A stretch of DNA of 64,000 bases, taken from positions 137,145-201,144 of the forward strand of contig NZ_RCZJ01000002.1 of assembly GCF_006438845.1 (NCBI RefSeq), read 5' to 3'. Shown in pieces: positions 18,920-29,209 of this stretch. The notes below the pieces were generated by a model that was not told the origin of the DNA, did not search any database, and worked only from the letters and a program-made list of their open reading frames with translations. Position 1 is the first letter of the stretch. Every line of letters begins with the position of its first letter. This DNA comes from Variovorax ginsengisoli. Lineage in GTDB: Bacteria; Pseudomonadota; Gammaproteobacteria; Burkholderiales; Burkholderiaceae_C. Position numbers and translations under genes: made by a program.

Positions 18920-18959
18920 ACTAGCATTCGCGCTTTCCCAAATCCCCTCAGGAGTCTCC

Positions 18960-20270
18960 ATGCGATTCAAAACGCTCGCCTTGACCACGGCGCTCGCGGC
19001 CACCCTCGCCACCACGGCGCAGGCCCAGACAGAAATTCAGTGGTGGCACTCGATGACCGCCGTGAACGGCGAGTGGGTCAACGACCTGGCCAAGCAGTTC
19101 AACGAGAGCCAGAAGGAATACAAGATCGTCCCGACCTTCAAGGGGACCTACGACGAATCGATGACGGCCTCGATCGCGGCATTCCGCTCAGGCAATGCAC
19201 CGCACATCCTGCAGGTGTTCGAAGTGGGTACGGCCACCATGCAAGCGAGCAAGGGTGCGGTCATCCCGGTCGGCCAGGTCATGAAAGACGCCGGCGAGAA
19301 GTTCGACCCCGCTGCCTACATCCCCGCCGTGGCCGGCTACTACACCGCGCCCAACGGCCAGATGCTGAGCTTCCCGTTCAACAGCTCGACCACCATCTTC
19401 TATTTCAACAAGGACGCTTTCAAGGCGGCCGGCCTGCCGACCGACAAGGCGCCCACGACCTGGCCCGAAGTGGTCAACGCCGCTGCCAAGCTCAAGGCCA
19501 GCGGCCACAAGTGCCCGTTCACCACCGCCTGGCAGAACTGGACGCAGGTCGAGAGCTTCTCGGCATGGCACAACGTCGAGTTCGCGACCAAGGGCAACGG
19601 TCTGCAGGGCCTGGACGCGCGTCTCAAGGTGAACTCGCCGCTGCATGTGCGGCACATCGAGAACCTGGCCAACATGGCGAAGCAGGGCCTCTTCATCTAC
19701 AAGGGCCGTGGCAACGTGCCGGAAGCGTCGTTCGTCTCGGGCGAGTGCGCCATGATCAACACGTCTTCGGGCTTCTACGGCAACGTCGCAAAGAACGCCA
19801 AGTTCGCCTACGGCCTGGCCCCCCTGCCCTACTACCAGGACGTGGCAGGCGCACCGCAGAACACCGTCATCGGCGGCGCCAGCCTGTGGGTGATGTCGGG
19901 CAAGAAGCCGGCCGAGTACAAGGGCGTGGCCAAGTTCTTCAGCTTCATCTCGACGCCTGAAGTGCAGTCCGCCAGCCACAAGCGCACCGGCTACCTGCCG
20001 GTCACCATGGCGTCGTACAAGCTGACCGAAGACTCGGGCTTCTACAAGCAGAACCCCGGCACCGATGTCGCCGTGACGCAAATGATCCGCAAGGTGACCG
20101 ACAAGAGCCGCGGCATCCGTCTGGGCAACTACGTGCAGATTCGCGCCATCGAAGACGAAGAACTCGAACAGGTCTGGAACGGCAAGAAGACGGCCCAGGA
20201 AGCCCTGGACTCGGTCGTCAAGCGCGGCAACGAACAGTTGGAGCGTTTCCAGAAGGCCAACAAGAGCTGA
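18960..20270 (+). CDS. ugpB: sn-glycerol-3-phosphate ABC transporter substrate-binding protein
   Basis: A 436-residue periplasmic solute-binding protein. A Sec signal peptide ends at 'TTAQAQ' (about residue 22), and the mature protein begins '[17 protein letters not shown]', the typical UgpB opening. Other family blocks are '[15 protein letters not shown]' and '[15 protein letters not shown]'. It should bind sn-glycerol-3-phosphate and/or glycerophosphocholine for the UgpAEC importer. ATG 18960 has an AGGAG site 5 bp upstream and gives the proper signal peptide. A strong terminator lies between it and ugpA, so the binding protein should be made in excess over the permease. Confidence 0.95.
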   Translation: MRFKTLALTTALAATLATTAQAQTEIQWWHSMTAVNGEWVNDLAKQFNESQKEYKIVPTFKGTYDESMTASIAAFRSGNAPHILQVFEVGTATMQASKGAVIPVGQVMKDAGEKFDPAAYIPAVAGYYTAPNGQMLSFPFNSSTTIFYFNKDAFKAAGLPTDKAPTTWPEVVNAAAKLKASGHKCPFTTAWQNWTQVESFSAWHNVEFATKGNGLQGLDARLKVNSPLHVRHIENLANMAKQGLFIYKGRGNVPEASFVSGECAMINTSSGFYGNVAKNAKFAYGLAPLPYYQDVAGAPQNTVIGGASLWVMSGKKPAEYKGVAKFFSFISTPEVQSASHKRTGYLPVTMASYKLTEDSGFYKQNPGTDVAVTQMIRKVTDKSRGIRLGNYVQIRAIEDEELEQVWNGKKTAQEALDSVVKRGNEQLERFQKANKS

Positions 20271-20303
20271 GCCTGAAAGCGGCCTCGGCCGCAGTAGACT
20301 CGC

Positions 20304-20337
20304 CCCGCCGCGCTTTCGAGCTCGGCGGGTTTTTTTT
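20304..20337 (+). terminator. rho-independent terminator inside the ugp operon
   Basis: A perfect 7-bp GC-only stem (CCCGCCG/CGGCGGG) with a 12-nt loop is followed directly by eight T residues. It stands 33 bp after the ugpB stop and 13 bp before the ugpA start. Partial read-through would give high UgpB and low permease, as known for other ABC importers. Confidence 0.88.
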
Positions 20338-20350
20338 ATCCAGGGCTCCT

Positions 20351-21232
20351 ATGGAAAAACGCGTTTTCTTTCGCTCCGGCTGGCTGCCGTGGCTGTTGCT
20401 GACACCGCAGATGGCGGTGATCCTCATCTTCTTTTTCTGGCCCGCCGGCCAAGCGCTGTACCAGTCGTTGCAACAGCAGGATCCCTTCGGCACATCGATC
20501 GAATTCGTCGGCTTCGACAATTTCCGCCAGTTGTTCGACGACCCGAGCTACGTCGAGTCGTTCAAGACCACCGCGCTCTTCTCGGTGCTGGTCGCGGGCA
20601 TCGGCATCTCGCTGTCGCTGGCACTTGCCGTCTTCGCCGACCGCGTGGTGCGCGGCGGCACCTTCTACAAGACCATGCTGATCCTGCCGTACGCGGTGGC
20701 GCCGGCCGTTGCCGCGGTGCTGTGGGTCTTCATGTTCTCGCCCTCCCTGGGCGTGGTGGCCTATGCGCTCGGCAAAGTCGGCATCGACTGGAACCACCTG
20801 CTGAATTCCGGCCACGCCATGACGCTGATCGTCATGGCCTCGGTCTGGAAGCAGATCTCGTACAACTTCCTGTTCTTCCTGGCCGGCCTGCAATCGATCC
20901 CGAAGTCGCTGATCGAGGCCGCCGCCATCGACGGTGCCCGACCGTGGCGCCGCTTCTGGACAGTGCAGTTTCCGCTGCTCTCTCCCACCACCTTCTTCCT
21001 GCTGGTGATCAACGTCGTCTACGCCTTCTTCGATACCTTCGCGATCGTCGACGCGGCCACGCAAGGCGGCCCCGGCAAGGACACGGCCATCTTGGTCTAC
21101 AAGGTCTATTACGACGGCTTCAAGGCCATGGACCTGGGCGGATCGGCTGCGCAATCGGTGGTGCTGATGTTGATCGTCGTGCTACTGACGGTGATCCAGT
21201 TCCGCTACGTCGAGAAGAAAGTGAACTACTGA
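20351..21232 (+). CDS. ugpA: sn-glycerol-3-phosphate ABC transporter permease UgpA
   Basis: A 293-residue inner-membrane permease with six predicted helices. The EAA loop that contacts the ATPase is '[25 protein letters not shown]' near residues 190-214. '[13 protein letters not shown]' and '[17 protein letters not shown]' are typical of MalF/UgpA-type permeases. It pairs with UgpE, whose gene starts one base after this stop. The terminator just upstream probably limits its expression relative to UgpB. Confidence 0.95.
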   Translation: MEKRVFFRSGWLPWLLLTPQMAVILIFFFWPAGQALYQSLQQQDPFGTSIEFVGFDNFRQLFDDPSYVESFKTTALFSVLVAGIGISLSLALAVFADRVVRGGTFYKTMLILPYAVAPAVAAVLWVFMFSPSLGVVAYALGKVGIDWNHLLNSGHAMTLIVMASVWKQISYNFLFFLAGLQSIPKSLIEAAAIDGARPWRRFWTVQFPLLSPTTFFLLVINVVYAFFDTFAIVDAATQGGPGKDTAILVYKVYYDGFKAMDLGGSAAQSVVLMLIVVLLTVIQFRYVEKKVNY

Positions 21233-21233
21233 C

Positions 21234-22085
21234 ATGGTTGAAAAACGCGGAACCCAAGGGATCCTGGCGCATGTGGTGATGGTGCTCGGCGTCATCATCG
21301 TCGCCTTCCCGCTCTACCTGGCCTTCGTCGCCTCCACGCACACGGCGCAGGAGATCGTGCAAGCCCCCATGCCGCTGCTGCCCGGCAGCAACATGATCGA
21401 CAGCTACAAGGGCGCGCTGTTCGGGCGTGAATCCGCAGCCGGCTCCAACGCGCCGGTCGCCCACATGATGTGGGTGAGCTTCGTGACCGCCATGGTGATC
21501 TCGATCGGCAAGATCTCGATCTCGCTGTTGTCGGCCTTCGCCATCGTCTACTTCCGCTTCCCTTTCAAAAAGATCTGCTTCTGGGCGATCTTCGTGACGC
21601 TGATGCTGCCGGTGGAGGTGCGCATCCTGCCCACGTACAAGGTGCTATCGGACCTGAACATGCTCAACACGTACGCGGGCCTCACGGTGCCGCTCATCGC
21701 GTCGGCCACGGCCACCTTTCTGTTTAGGCAGTTCTTCCTGACGGTGCCTGAAGAGCTCACAGAGGCGTCCCGGATGGACGGCGCGGGCCCGATGCGCTTC
21801 TTCTTCGACGTGCTGTTGCCGCTGTCGAAGACGTCGATCGCCGCGCTCTTCGTGATTCAATTCATCTATGGCTGGAACCAGTATCTCTGGCCTCTGCTGG
21901 CCACCACCGGCGAAGACATGTACCCGGTCGTCGTCGGCATCAAACGGATGATCGCCGGCGGCGACGGCCAGAACGAATGGAACGTCGTGATGGCGACCGC
22001 CATCCTCGCCATGCTGCCGCCAGCCTTGGTCGTGGTGCTGATGCAAAAGTGGTTCGTCAAGGGCCTCGTGGACACTGAAAAGTAA
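21234..22085 (+). CDS. ugpE: sn-glycerol-3-phosphate ABC transporter permease UgpE
   Basis: A 283-residue partner permease with six predicted helices and the EAA loop '[23 protein letters not shown]'. '[10 protein letters not shown]'-like and '[17 protein letters not shown]' blocks match UgpE/MalG-type subunits. The C-terminus '[15 protein letters not shown]' is highly typical of UgpE. It is separated from ugpA by 1 bp and from ugpC by 11 bp, so the three are co-transcribed. Confidence 0.95.
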   Translation: MVEKRGTQGILAHVVMVLGVIIVAFPLYLAFVASTHTAQEIVQAPMPLLPGSNMIDSYKGALFGRESAAGSNAPVAHMMWVSFVTAMVISIGKISISLLSAFAIVYFRFPFKKICFWAIFVTLMLPVEVRILPTYKVLSDLNMLNTYAGLTVPLIASATATFLFRQFFLTVPEELTEASRMDGAGPMRFFFDVLLPLSKTSIAALFVIQFIYGWNQYLWPLLATTGEDMYPVVVGIKRMIAGGDGQNEWNVVMATAILAMLPPALVVVLMQKWFVKGLVDTEK

Positions 22086-22096
22086 ATAGACAACAT

Positions 22097-23104
<1,008 letters not shown>

Positions 23105-23107
23105 ACG

Positions 23108-23848
23108 ATGAACGCGCCCTGGCCCTACCCCCGCTGGGTCGCGCACCGCGGCGCCGGCAAGCTCGCCCCGGAGAACACCCTCGCGGCCTTTCGGCTCGGC
23201 GCGCAGCACGGCTACCGCATGTTCGAATGCGACGCCAAGCTGAGCGCCGACGGCGTCCCCTTCCTGATGCACGACGCCACCTTGGAACGCACGACGAGCG
23301 GCCGCGGCACCGGCGGCGAGCAACCCTGGCACGCCCTGTCGCAGCTCGACGCCGGCAGTTGGCATTCGCGCACGTACGCTGGCGAGCCGCTGGTCACGCT
23401 GGCGAACGCCGCGCGCTTCTGCCTGCACAACGGCTACCTGCTCAACATCGAGATCAAGCCGACGCCGGGCACCGAGCGCCGGACCGGCGAAGTCGTGGCA
23501 CGTGAAGCGCAGCGTCTGTGGGCCGATCAGGCCATCCCGCCGCTGCTCACCTCGTTCAAGACGGAAGCGCTGGCCGCCGCACGCGACACCGCGTCCGATT
23601 TGCCGCGCGGCCTGCTGCTCGATACCTTGCATGCCGGCTGGCTCGATACCGCGCGCGACCTCGGCTGTGTGGCGATCGTCTGCAACCACGCCCTGTGGGA
23701 CGCGCAGACCGTCGCGCAGGCGCGCGCTGCCGACATGCGCACGCTGAGCTACACCGTCAACGACGAGTGGGCGGCCGAACGCCTGGTGGCGCTGGGTACC
23801 GACAGCATCATCACCGACCGGGTCGACCTGTTCAGTCCGGCCGCTTGA
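23108..23848 (+). CDS. ugpQ: glycerophosphodiester phosphodiesterase UgpQ
   Basis: A 246-residue cytoplasmic GDPD-family enzyme that splits imported glycerophosphodiesters into glycerol-3-phosphate and an alcohol. The catalytic blocks are 'VAHRGAGKLAPENTLAAF' (His and Glu-Asn), 'FECDAKLSADGVPFLMHD' (metal-binding Glu and Asp plus the second His) and 'LNIEIKPTPG'. There is no signal peptide, consistent with action after uptake by UgpBAEC, whose genes precede it with a 3-bp gap. Confidence 0.95.
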   Translation: MNAPWPYPRWVAHRGAGKLAPENTLAAFRLGAQHGYRMFECDAKLSADGVPFLMHDATLERTTSGRGTGGEQPWHALSQLDAGSWHSRTYAGEPLVTLANAARFCLHNGYLLNIEIKPTPGTERRTGEVVAREAQRLWADQAIPPLLTSFKTEALAAARDTASDLPRGLLLDTLHAGWLDTARDLGCVAIVCNHALWDAQTVAQARAADMRTLSYTVNDEWAAERLVALGTDSIITDRVDLFSPAA

Positions 23849-23884
23849 CGCTGGCGATCGGGCTCCCACGCCAAGCCCGCCTTC

Positions 23885-23890
23885 CATAAT
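23885..23890 (+). promoter_or_regulatory. possible -10 box touching the mscS-type gene start
   Basis: CATAAT ends only 6 bp before the ATG at 23897. If it is a real -10 element, transcription would start at or next to the ATG, giving a leaderless mRNA. No good -35 hexamer is seen at 16-18 bp. Confidence 0.35.
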
Positions 23891-23896
23891 CGCCGG

Positions 23897-26383
23897 ATGA
23901 CATTCTTCTCCCGCGGCCTCGCCACACTGCTTCTGCTGGCGACGCTGGCCGTCGGTGGTGGCGCCGTGGCACAGCCTGCCGCATCGGCGAGTGCGGCCGC
24001 CGGCAGCACAGCGCCCATCGATCCCGAAGTGACGGTGCGCGCGCTGCGCGAGCAGATCGACAAGATCCCGGAAAAGGTCGAGAACAACGCCGACGTCGCC
24101 GGCTGGGTCGCGCAGACCCAGGACATCATCGCGCAGGCCCAGCGCTTCGTGACCTCGCGCGCCGGTCCACTGGCCGACCTGAACGCCCGGCTCGGCGAGC
24201 TCGGCGCCGCGCCGCCCAAGGGCACCAACGAAGACGCCGACGTCACGCGGCAGCGCGCCTCACTGGAGAAAGAACGCAACGCCCTGGACGCCGACATCAG
24301 GCTGGCGCGCCTGGTCGCGGTCGACGCGCAGCAACGCGGCAGTGACCTGCTCGCCCAACGCCGCGCACTGTTCGAGGCGAGGCTGCTCGAGCGCTCCGAT
24401 TCGCCGCTGGCCGGCGCCTTCTGGCGCGACATCGCCACCGCCTGGCCGACAGATCGCGCCCGGCTGCAGACCTTGGTGTCGGAAATCCGCACCGGTCTGT
24501 CGACCGCCCTGCGCGGCAGCGGTCGAGGCGGCCTCATCGCGTCGCTGGTCGGCGCACTGCTGCTGGCCTTGCTGGGCAGTTGGGCCGCCGAACACGCGCT
24601 CACACGGCTGGCATCGCGCGTCTTCCCGCACGGACGCCTGCGCCGGTCGCTGTTGGCCGTATGCATGGTGATCTCGACCACGCTGCTCGTGTCGCTCGCG
24701 GCGCAATGGGGATGGCAGGCGCTCGAGAGCGCCGGCACCTGGGCACCGACGGCACAGCAACTCGGCCAGATCCTGGCGAATTTCGCCGTGTTCATCGGCT
24801 GCGTCATCGGCCTGGGGCGCGCACTGCTGGCCAATCGCCGCAGCTCCTGGCGACTGCCACCCATCGCCGACGCGATGGCCGCCCGCATGGCGCCTGTTCC
24901 TTGGCTCATCGCCGCCGTGACAGCGCTCATCTGGCTCACCACTCAGGTCAACACGCTCGTCAACGCCAGCCTGGCCGCCACGGTGGCCACCCACGCGGCC
25001 ACGGCACTCGCGCTCACCGCGTTGAGCGCCATCCTGCTGATGCGGCTGCGCCTGCCCGAGGCCGACCCGCGCTCGCCCTCCGCGACCGAGGCGGTGGCCG
25101 AAGCCACCAAGCCGGCGGAGGCTGCAGAAGCCGCTGCGCAGGCGGGCCGGCCCCTCTGGGTCGGCTTCGTGGCCGGCGCCATCGCGGTCGTGCTGATTGC
25201 GATCTGCGTGCTGGTGGCCGTCGGCTACGTTTCGCTCGCCAGCTTCGTCGCCAGCCAATTGGTCTGGACCGGGGTGGTGGGCGCGATGGCCTATCTGCTC
25301 TTCAAGTTTGCCGACGATCTGTTCATGGCGCTGCTTTCGTCCCGCAGCAACGCCGGACAGCGGCTGCAGAAGAGCCTCGATCTGGCCCCGCAAACGCTCG
25401 ACCAGGCGGCCGTGGTGCTGTCGGCGATCAGCCGCGTCGCGCTGTTCTTCTACCTGGTCATCGCCCTGCTGGCGCCGCTGGGCACCACGCCGGGCGAAGT
25501 GTTCCAGCGCAGCGGGAAGATCGGGTCCAGCCTGAAGGTCGGTCAATTCGAATTGGTGCCGGGGGCCGTGCTCGGCGCGCTGTCGGTGCTGGTGGTGGGC
25601 TTTCTGCTGCTTCGGCTCTTCAAGCACTGGCTGGACCACAGCTATCTGCCCAGTACCACGCTGGAGCCGGGGATGCGCAGTTCGCTCACAACACTGCTGG
25701 GCTACGTCGGCGGCGTTGTGGTGGTGGCGTCGGCCCTGTCGGCACTGGGCATCGGCATCGAGCGCATCGCGTGGGTCGCCAGCGCGTTGTCCGTGGGCAT
25801 CGGCTTCGGGTTGCAGGCCATCGTGCAGAACTTCATCTCGGGCCTGATCCTGCTGGCCGAGCGGCCCGTGAAAGTCGGCGATTGGGTGGTGCTGGGCACG
25901 GCCGAGGGCGATGTGCGCCGCATCAACGTGCGCGCGACCGAAATCCAGCTGGGTGACCGCTCGACGCTGATCGTGCCGAATTCCGAGTTCATCACCAAGA
26001 CCGTGCGCAACATGACCCTGGCCAACGCCGAGGGCCGGGTGCTGATCCGCCTGCCGATGCCGCTGACCACCGACGCCAATCGCGCCCGCGACGTGATGAT
26101 GGCTGCCTGCAACGCCCATGGCAGCGTGCTGCGCAGCCCGGAACCGTCGGTGATGCTCGACGGCATCGAGAGCGGCTTCCTGATCTTCCAGGTGATCGCG
26201 TACGTGCAGAGCCCGCGCCTCGCTGGCGGTGTCCGCAGCGACCTGCTTTTCACCATGCTGGACGAGCTTCGAGTGGCGAATCTTCCGCTGGCGGCCTATG
26301 CCGCGGCGCCGGCGCCTTCACCGGTTCCGCTGCCCCCGTCAGCGAACGAGCCGCCGGTGGGGCCGGTCGCCCCGCCCGGCTAA
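23897..26383 (+). CDS. large MscS-family mechanosensitive channel (DUF3772 type)
   Basis: An 828-residue protein. A signal peptide ('ATLLLLATLAVGGGAVAQ') is followed by a periplasmic helical DUF3772-like region (about 35-190) and then roughly nine to ten membrane helices. The MscS core begins around residue 610: pore helix 'SVGIGFGLQAIVQNFISGLILL', then the beta domain 'ERPVKVGDWVVLG' and 'GDRSTLIVPNSEFITKTVRNM'. The C-terminus is Pro/Ala rich. It should open under membrane tension to release solutes during osmotic downshock. It begins 48 bp after ugpQ, and its stop overlaps the convergent small-gene stop by 3 bp. No ribosome site is visible. Confidence 0.92.
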   Translation: MTFFSRGLATLLLLATLAVGGGAVAQPAASASAAAGSTAPIDPEVTVRALREQIDKIPEKVENNADVAGWVAQTQDIIAQAQRFVTSRAGPLADLNARLGELGAAPPKGTNEDADVTRQRASLEKERNALDADIRLARLVAVDAQQRGSDLLAQRRALFEARLLERSDSPLAGAFWRDIATAWPTDRARLQTLVSEIRTGLSTALRGSGRGGLIASLVGALLLALLGSWAAEHALTRLASRVFPHGRLRRSLLAVCMVISTTLLVSLAAQWGWQALESAGTWAPTAQQLGQILANFAVFIGCVIGLGRALLANRRSSWRLPPIADAMAARMAPVPWLIAAVTALIWLTTQVNTLVNASLAATVATHAATALALTALSAILLMRLRLPEADPRSPSATEAVAEATKPAEAAEAAAQAGRPLWVGFVAGAIAVVLIAICVLVAVGYVSLASFVASQLVWTGVVGAMAYLLFKFADDLFMALLSSRSNAGQRLQKSLDLAPQTLDQAAVVLSAISRVALFFYLVIALLAPLGTTPGEVFQRSGKIGSSLKVGQFELVPGAVLGALSVLVVGFLLLRLFKHWLDHSYLPSTTLEPGMRSSLTTLLGYVGGVVVVASALSALGIGIERIAWVASALSVGIGFGLQAIVQNFISGLILLAERPVKVGDWVVLGTAEGDVRRINVRATEIQLGDRSTLIVPNSEFITKTVRNMTLANAEGRVLIRLPMPLTTDANRARDVMMAACNAHGSVLRSPEPSVMLDGIESGFLIFQVIAYVQSPRLAGGVRSDLLFTMLDELRVANLPLAAYAAAPAPSPVPLPPSANEPPVGPVAPPG

Positions 26384-26658
26384 CGGCGGTAGGCCCGCGC
26401 CGAGAGCCACTGCACGGTGCCGCAGACCAGGACCATCGCGAGGTAGGTCGCCATCTTGCCGTCGCGGCCGAAGTGCCACAGTCCGACCGCCAGCACCGCC
26501 ACGCCAGCGACGAAATTGAGCGCCGCCTGCACCCAGAAGCCGTGCGCCGCAGCGTCACGCCGGAACGACCAGCGGGTCAGCAACGCCAACGCCAGCGCCA
26601 TGCAGAAGGCGGGCGCCGCGAAATTGAGCAGGTGATCGAGGAGGGTCAGGGGCGGCAT
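26380..26658 (-). CDS. small conserved-looking inner-membrane protein
   Basis: A 92-residue protein with three hydrophobic segments: about 5-27 ('LLNFAAPAFCMALALALLTR'), 40-60 ('FWVQAALNFVAGVAVLAVGLW') and 67-86 ('MATYLAMVLVCGTVQWLSA'). The tail is basic ('RAYRR'). I do not recognise a named family. ATG 26658 gives a full first helix; the longer frame would enter the hemA promoter. It is convergent with the MscS-type gene, sharing three bases at the stops (TAA and TAG), and divergent from hemA. Confidence 0.7.
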   Translation of the reverse strand: MPPLTLLDHLLNFAAPAFCMALALALLTRWSFRRDAAAHGFWVQAALNFVAGVAVLAVGLWHFGRDGKMATYLAMVLVCGTVQWLSARAYRR

Positions 26659-26738
26659 GGAAAGAGCGGATGGGGCCCAAGTCACAGCGTCGGGCCGGGA
26701 CTTGCGAAACGTCAATCGGCAAGCGGGCCGACAAATTT

Positions 26739-26744
26739 TATAAT
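26739..26744 (+). promoter_or_regulatory. consensus -10 box adjacent to the hemA start
   Basis: A perfect TATAAT ends 8 bp before the hemA ATG (26753). Normal spacing would place the transcription start at 26751-26753, so the mRNA would have essentially no leader. No Shine-Dalgarno sequence is present between the box and the ATG. A matching -35 hexamer is not obvious. Confidence 0.55.
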
Positions 26745-26752
26745 CTCGGTCT

Positions 26753-28036
26753 ATGTCAGTCTGGGCCCTCGGGTTGAACCACACGACCGCGCCGCTCGAT
26801 CTGCGCGGTCGTTTCGCGTTCGCGCTCGATCAGTTGGCCCCCACGCTGCAGAGCCTGCGCAGTTCTTTCGCGTCCGGCCGGCACCCTGCCGTCGAGGCCG
26901 CGATCATCTCCACCTGCAGCCGCACCGAGATCTACTGCGCCGCCGACCACGCCGCGCTCGACCACACACTCGGCTGGCTCGCCGAGAGCGGCGGCGTTTC
27001 GCCGGCGCTGCTGCGCGCCCATGCCTACACGCTGAACGACGACGCTGCCGCACGCCACGCCTTTCGGGTGGCCAGCGGTCTCGACTCGATGGTGCTCGGT
27101 GAAGCACAGATCCTCGGCCAGATGAAGGACGCCGTGCGCGCCGCCGACAGCGTGGGGGCGCTCGGCAGCACGCTCAACCAGCTGTTCCAGCGCTCGTTCG
27201 CCGTGGCCAAGGAAGTGCGCACCGCCACCGAGATCGGCGCGCATTCGATCAGCATGGCCGCCGCCGCGGTGCGCTTGGCCGGCCAGTTGTTCGAGGACAT
27301 TCGAGAGACGCGGGTGCTGTTCGTCGGTGCCGGCGAGATGATCGACCTGGCCGCGACCCACTTCGCCGCCAAGGAACCGAAGTCCATCACCATCGCCAAC
27401 CGCACGCTCGAGCGCGGCGAAAAGCTCGCCACCCGCTTCGGCGGCACCGCCATGCGCTTGGCCGACCTGCCGGCGCGGCTGGCCGAGTTCGACATCGTCG
27501 TGAGCTGCACCGCCAGCACGCTGCCGCTGATCGGCCTGGGCGCGGTGGAGCGTGCCCTCAAGCAGCGCAAGCACCGCCCGATGTTCATGGTCGACCTCGC
27601 GGTGCCGCGTGACATCGAGCCGGAAGTAAAGGCATTGGAAGACGTGTACCTGTACACCGTCGACGACCTGGCCCAGGTGGTGCAACAGGGCCAAGCCAGC
27701 CGGCAGGCCGCGGTGGCGCAGGCGGAGGTCATCATCGACGCCGGAGTGCAGAGCTTCATGCACTGGCTCGGCCAGCGCGGCACGGTGCCGCTGATCCAGC
27801 AGCTCAACGCGCAGACCGACGAATGGCGCGCCGCCGAACTGGCGCGCGCCCGCAAGCTGCTGGCCCGTGGCGAGCCCGTGGAGGCGGTGCTGGAGGCGCT
27901 CTCTCGTGGCCTCACGCAGAAGATGCTGCACGGCGCCATGGCCGAGCTGCATGCCGGCGATGCTGCCTCGCGCGAACAGACCGCGCAGACCATTTCGCGC
28001 CTGTTCCTGCGCAGCGAAACGCGCAAAGAGCGTTAG
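26753..28036 (+). CDS. hemA: glutamyl-tRNA reductase
   Basis: A 427-residue enzyme that reduces glutamyl-tRNA to glutamate-1-semialdehyde, the first step of C5 heme synthesis. The nucleophile is Cys55 in '[11 protein letters not shown]'; the substrate loop has '[16 protein letters not shown]', the NADPH domain '[17 protein letters not shown]', and a C-terminal dimerisation helix follows. The N-terminal '[16 protein letters not shown]' fixes the start at ATG 26753. A consensus -10 box lies 8 bp upstream, so the transcript may be leaderless. prfA follows after 84 bp, a common hemA-prfA-prmC order. Confidence 0.97.
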   Translation: MSVWALGLNHTTAPLDLRGRFAFALDQLAPTLQSLRSSFASGRHPAVEAAIISTCSRTEIYCAADHAALDHTLGWLAESGGVSPALLRAHAYTLNDDAAARHAFRVASGLDSMVLGEAQILGQMKDAVRAADSVGALGSTLNQLFQRSFAVAKEVRTATEIGAHSISMAAAAVRLAGQLFEDIRETRVLFVGAGEMIDLAATHFAAKEPKSITIANRTLERGEKLATRFGGTAMRLADLPARLAEFDIVVSCTASTLPLIGLGAVERALKQRKHRPMFMVDLAVPRDIEPEVKALEDVYLYTVDDLAQVVQQGQASRQAAVAQAEVIIDAGVQSFMHWLGQRGTVPLIQQLNAQTDEWRAAELARARKLLARGEPVEAVLEALSRGLTQKMLHGAMAELHAGDAASREQTAQTISRLFLRSETRKER

Positions 28037-28120
28037 CGACGCCGGTCCGCCAGGCCGCCGTGCGCGGCCGCCTGCCTTCGTCGCACCGGCGACGCCCTTT
28101 CTCCTTTCTCCGTTCCTGCC

Positions 28121-29209
28121 TTGAAACCCTTTCTGCGCCATCAACTCGAGCGCTACGCGCAACGCCTCGGCGAGCTGGATTTCCTGCTCTCGCGCGAAGA
28201 CATCATGGGCGACATGGCGCAGTACCGCGTGATCTCCAAAGAGCATGCCGAGGTCACGCAGATCGCGGGGCGCTGGGCCCGCTACACGCAGCGCGAGGCC
28301 GACATCGCCAGCGCCCGCGAGATGCTCGACGACCCTGACATGGCCGAGATGGCCCGCGAGGAAATCGCCGGCGCCGAGGCCGAACTGCTGCAGTTGGAAG
28401 ACGAACTGCAACGCCTGCTGCTGCCCAAGGACCCGGATGACGCGCGCAACGCCTTCATGGAAATCCGTGCCGGCACCGGCGGCGACGAGTCGGCCCTGTT
28501 CGCGGGCGACCTGCTGCGCATGTACACGCGGTATTTCGAGCGCGCCGGCTGGCGCTGCGAGGTGGTCAGCGAGAGCGCGAGCGAACTCGGCGGCTACAAG
28601 GAAGTCGTGGTCCGCATCGTTGGTGACGAGGTGTTCGGCAAGTTGCGCTTCGAGTCGGGCGGCCACCGCGTTCAGCGCGTGCCGGCGACCGAGACGCAAG
28701 GGCGCATCCACACCAGCGCGTGCACGGTGGCGGTGCTGGCCGAGCCCGACGAGACCGTCGCAGTGCAGATCAACCCGGCCGACCTGCGCATCGACACCTA
28801 CCGCGCGAGCGGCGCCGGCGGCCAGCACATCAACAAGACCGACTCGGCCGTGCGCATCACGCACATCCCGACCGGCATCGTGGCCGAGTGCCAGGACGAC
28901 CGCAGCCAGCACCGCAACAAGGCCAAGGCGTTGCAGGTGCTGTCGGCCCGCATCCAGGAGAAGGACCGCAGCGAGCGCGCCGCCAAGGACGCGGCGCTGC
29001 GCAAGGGACTCGTCGGCAGCGGCGACCGCAGCGACCGCATCCGCACCTACAACTTTCCGCAGGGCCGGCTCACCGACCACCGCATCAACCTGACGCTCTA
29101 CAAGCTGCTGTCGGTGATGGAAGGCGACCTGGGCGACGTGCTCGCCGCACTGCAGGCCGCGCGCGAGGCCGAGCAGCTGGCCGACCTCGAATCGAGCCTG
29201 CCTGCATGA
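28121..29209 (+). CDS. prfA: peptide chain release factor 1
   Basis: A 362-residue class I release factor reading UAG and UAA. The codon-recognition PxT-type region lies in domain 2 ('[14 protein letters not shown]') and the catalytic GGQ is '[13 protein letters not shown]' near residue 230. The start appears to be TTG at 28121, giving the conserved [10 protein letters not shown] opening; no ATG or GTG is better placed. No clear Shine-Dalgarno site is seen before it, so expression may be modest or coupled to hemA. The stop overlaps the prmC ATG by 4 bp. Confidence 0.95.
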   Translation: MKPFLRHQLERYAQRLGELDFLLSREDIMGDMAQYRVISKEHAEVTQIAGRWARYTQREADIASAREMLDDPDMAEMAREEIAGAEAELLQLEDELQRLLLPKDPDDARNAFMEIRAGTGGDESALFAGDLLRMYTRYFERAGWRCEVVSESASELGGYKEVVVRIVGDEVFGKLRFESGGHRVQRVPATETQGRIHTSACTVAVLAEPDETVAVQINPADLRIDTYRASGAGGQHINKTDSAVRITHIPTGIVAECQDDRSQHRNKAKALQVLSARIQEKDRSERAAKDAALRKGLVGSGDRSDRIRTYNFPQGRLTDHRINLTLYKLLSVMEGDLGDVLAALQAAREAEQLADLESSLPA

